This document shows positions 13,312 through 14,218 of a DNA stretch of 14,218 nucleotides, piece after piece (the stretch's first letter is position 1; each line of letters opens with the position of its first letter). The notes below the pieces were generated by a model. The model worked only from the letters and a program-made list of their open reading frames with translations. It did not search any database and was not told the DNA's origin. The position numbers and the translations under genes are program-made. Location of the stretch: contig CAZPHI010000054.1 in NCBI GenBank assembly GCA_964586425.1, positions 1-14,218 of the forward strand, read 5' to 3'. Source of the DNA: CAZPHI01 sp964586425. GTDB lineage: Bacteria > Bacillota > Clostridia > Lachnospirales > Lachnospiraceae.

Positions 13312-13998
13312 CTATGCATATATCTTTTTATATAGATCAACTATAGACATCTGATTGTTATTCCTTAATTCCTGCGCATCGCCAGCGGCAACTACAATAC
13401 CTTCTTTGATGAAAACAGCTGAATCAATCATCTTCTCTAATTCATCAACTAGGTGACTTGAAATAATTAATGTTGTATTAGGCTTTTTGTAGGTAGTAAG
13501 TACATTGACAATTTTATCACGTGCAATTATATCTACACCATTAAGTGGCTCATCGAGAAGTATGATATATGCATGTCGTGCCATAGTAACAGCAATCTTT
13601 AATTTAGCGACCATACCTGAAGACATATCCTTAGCTTTAGCTGTTGAATTAAGGTCCAGTTCTTTAAGCAGGGTCTGGAATAAAGCAGGATCAAAATCTT
13701 CGTAAAAATCTGTAAAATACTTTTGTATCTGTTTGATGCCCATATATGAGTAGAAGAAGTTTTCTGTAGGCATATATGCAACATGAGCTTTTGCAGATGT
13801 TCCAATTGGGATGTTATCTATTGTAATTGAACCAGATGTCGGCTTGGAAAGACCGGCAATCATCTTCATGAGTGTTGTTTTACCACTTCCGTTTGGCCCT
13901 AGCAGCGCATATGTTTTGCCAGGCATAATATCAACGGAGATATCAGATACAGCAACAGTACTGTAATACTTTTTAACAACATTTTCACACTTAAGCAT
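13312..13998 (-). CDS. ABC transporter ATP-binding protein with degenerate signature
   Basis: This 228-residue ATPase powers the permease encoded next. Walker A is GPNGSGKTT (34-42), Walker B is IILLDEP (145-151) with catalytic E150, and the switch His is H182 in SSH. The ABC signature is MSSGM (125-129) rather than LSGGQ, and the Q-loop region AYMPTENFFY (74-83) has no glutamine. Such changes are known in YtrB/YxlF-like exporters and do not by themselves mean loss of function, since Walker A, Walker B and H-loop are intact. I chose the ATG at 13998 because GGAGG (14011-14007 on the - strand) is eight bases before it; an ATG at 14013 overlaps that site. It is the first gene of the four-gene leftward operon. 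Confidence 0.92.
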   Translation of the reverse strand: MLKCENVVKKYYSTVAVSDISVDIMPGKTYALLGPNGSGKTTLMKMIAGLSKPTSGSITIDNIPIGTSAKAHVAYMPTENFFYSYMGIKQIQKYFTDFYEDFDPALFQTLLKELDLNSTAKAKDMSSGMVAKLKIAVTMARHAYIILLDEPLNGVDIIARDKIVNVLTTYKKPNTTLIISSHLVDELEKMIDSAVFIKEGIVVAAGDAQELRNNNQMSIVDLYKKIYA

Positions 13999-14032
13999 TG
14001 TGAATTCCTCCATATATTATATTTACTGAAAA

Positions 14033-14049
14033 ATATCAGCACATATCAG
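14033..14049. repeat. Direct repeat ATATCAG at one helical turn, near the start point
   Basis: ATATCAG occurs at 14033-14039 and again at 14043-14049, ten bases apart, immediately downstream of the -10 box of the ABC operon. Such spacing puts both copies on one DNA face and fits a regulator site. Which protein would bind is unknown. Confidence 0.4.
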
Positions 14050-14050
14050 T

Positions 14051-14079
14051 ATTATAAAGTATATTTTATATAGTTGCAA
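14051..14079 (-). promoter_or_regulatory. Sigma-A promoter of the ABC transporter/punA/ABC-F operon
   Basis: On the - strand, TTGCAA (14079-14074), a 17-base spacer and a perfect TATAAT (14056-14051). Transcription should start near 14044, about 45 bases before the ATG at 13998. Confidence 0.82.
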
Positions 14080-14218
14080 TTATTTTAATAAATTATTAAT
14101 TTGACATATGTATAAGTAACGTGTTAAAGTTAACAACTGTACAAGTTAATGAAACATTTTTAAATAAGATAATATGAAGTGACCTCACAATTGTAGTTTC
14201 GTGGATTTACCTGTACAA
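14080..14218. other. Non-coding right edge with inverted repeats
   Basis: No gene is supported up to the window end. A perfect inverted repeat TGTTAA-AG-TTAACA lies at 14122-14135. A looser one, TTAAC-N10-GTTAA, lies at 14130-14149. The octamer CTGTACAA appears near 14137-14144 and again at 14211-14218. TTGACA at 14101-14106 on the + strand has no convincing -10. On the - strand an open frame of about 18 codons runs in from the edge to a TAA near 14163; it could be the end of a gene, but nothing supports that. Confidence 0.4.

Noticed and set aside
14156..14218. Possible 3' end of a - strand gene entering from the right edge
   Set aside because: Only about 18 codons are open and nothing in them is recognisable.

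Overview
The window looks like a chromosomal segment of a low-GC Gram-positive anaerobe, most likely a Lachnospiraceae member. This is inferred from A/T-rich intergenic DNA, AGGAGG-type ribosome binding sites, sigma-A promoters, U-tract terminators and the look of the proteins (K+-dependent membrane pyrophosphatase, a DUF1653 protein with a helical tail, a small GSWK-type lipoprotein). It carries 14 genes that I can support. I saw no rRNA, tRNA, CRISPR array, insertion sequence or phage gene.

Left part (1-8,710, all on the + strand). A KtrA/TrkA potassium-channel regulator and a DUF1653 protein form the end of an operon that stops at a hairpin near 1,240-1,278. A Si-type citrate synthase gene with its own terminator follows. 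Next is a three-gene unit: a LeuA/homocitrate-synthase/Re-citrate-synthase family enzyme, a GntR/FadR-type (FCD) regulator and a coiled-coil protein with a C-terminal J domain. It begins at a near-consensus promoter whose -10 box lies inside the perfect 12-base palindrome ATTGTATACAAT, and it ends at a strong hairpin. This suggests autoregulation and a regulated citrate or 2-oxoacid branch. A membrane pyrophosphatase with the signatures of a K+-dependent Na+ pump and a small lipoprotein follow, each with its own promoter.

Right part (8,731-14,013, all on the - strand). A 13-bp-stem hairpin separates the convergent blocks. Reading leftward from the right edge, one promoter drives an ABC ATPase, its ABC-2 type permease, a purine nucleoside phosphorylase and a YdiF-like ABC-F protein, with gaps of 27, 25 and 0 bases. 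Then come hup (HU protein), with its own promoter and a long hairpin terminator, and a CYTH-domain triphosphatase.

How the genes fit together. Two themes recur. One is ion and phosphate energetics: KtrA gates K+ uptake, the pyrophosphatase needs K+ and probably exports Na+ using PPi, and the CYTH enzyme probably hydrolyses triphosphates. The other is carbon entry into tricarboxylic acids. The most interesting part is the citrate synthase plus LeuA-family enzyme plus FCD regulator cluster, with palindromic sites that may be its operators. The rest is mostly housekeeping.
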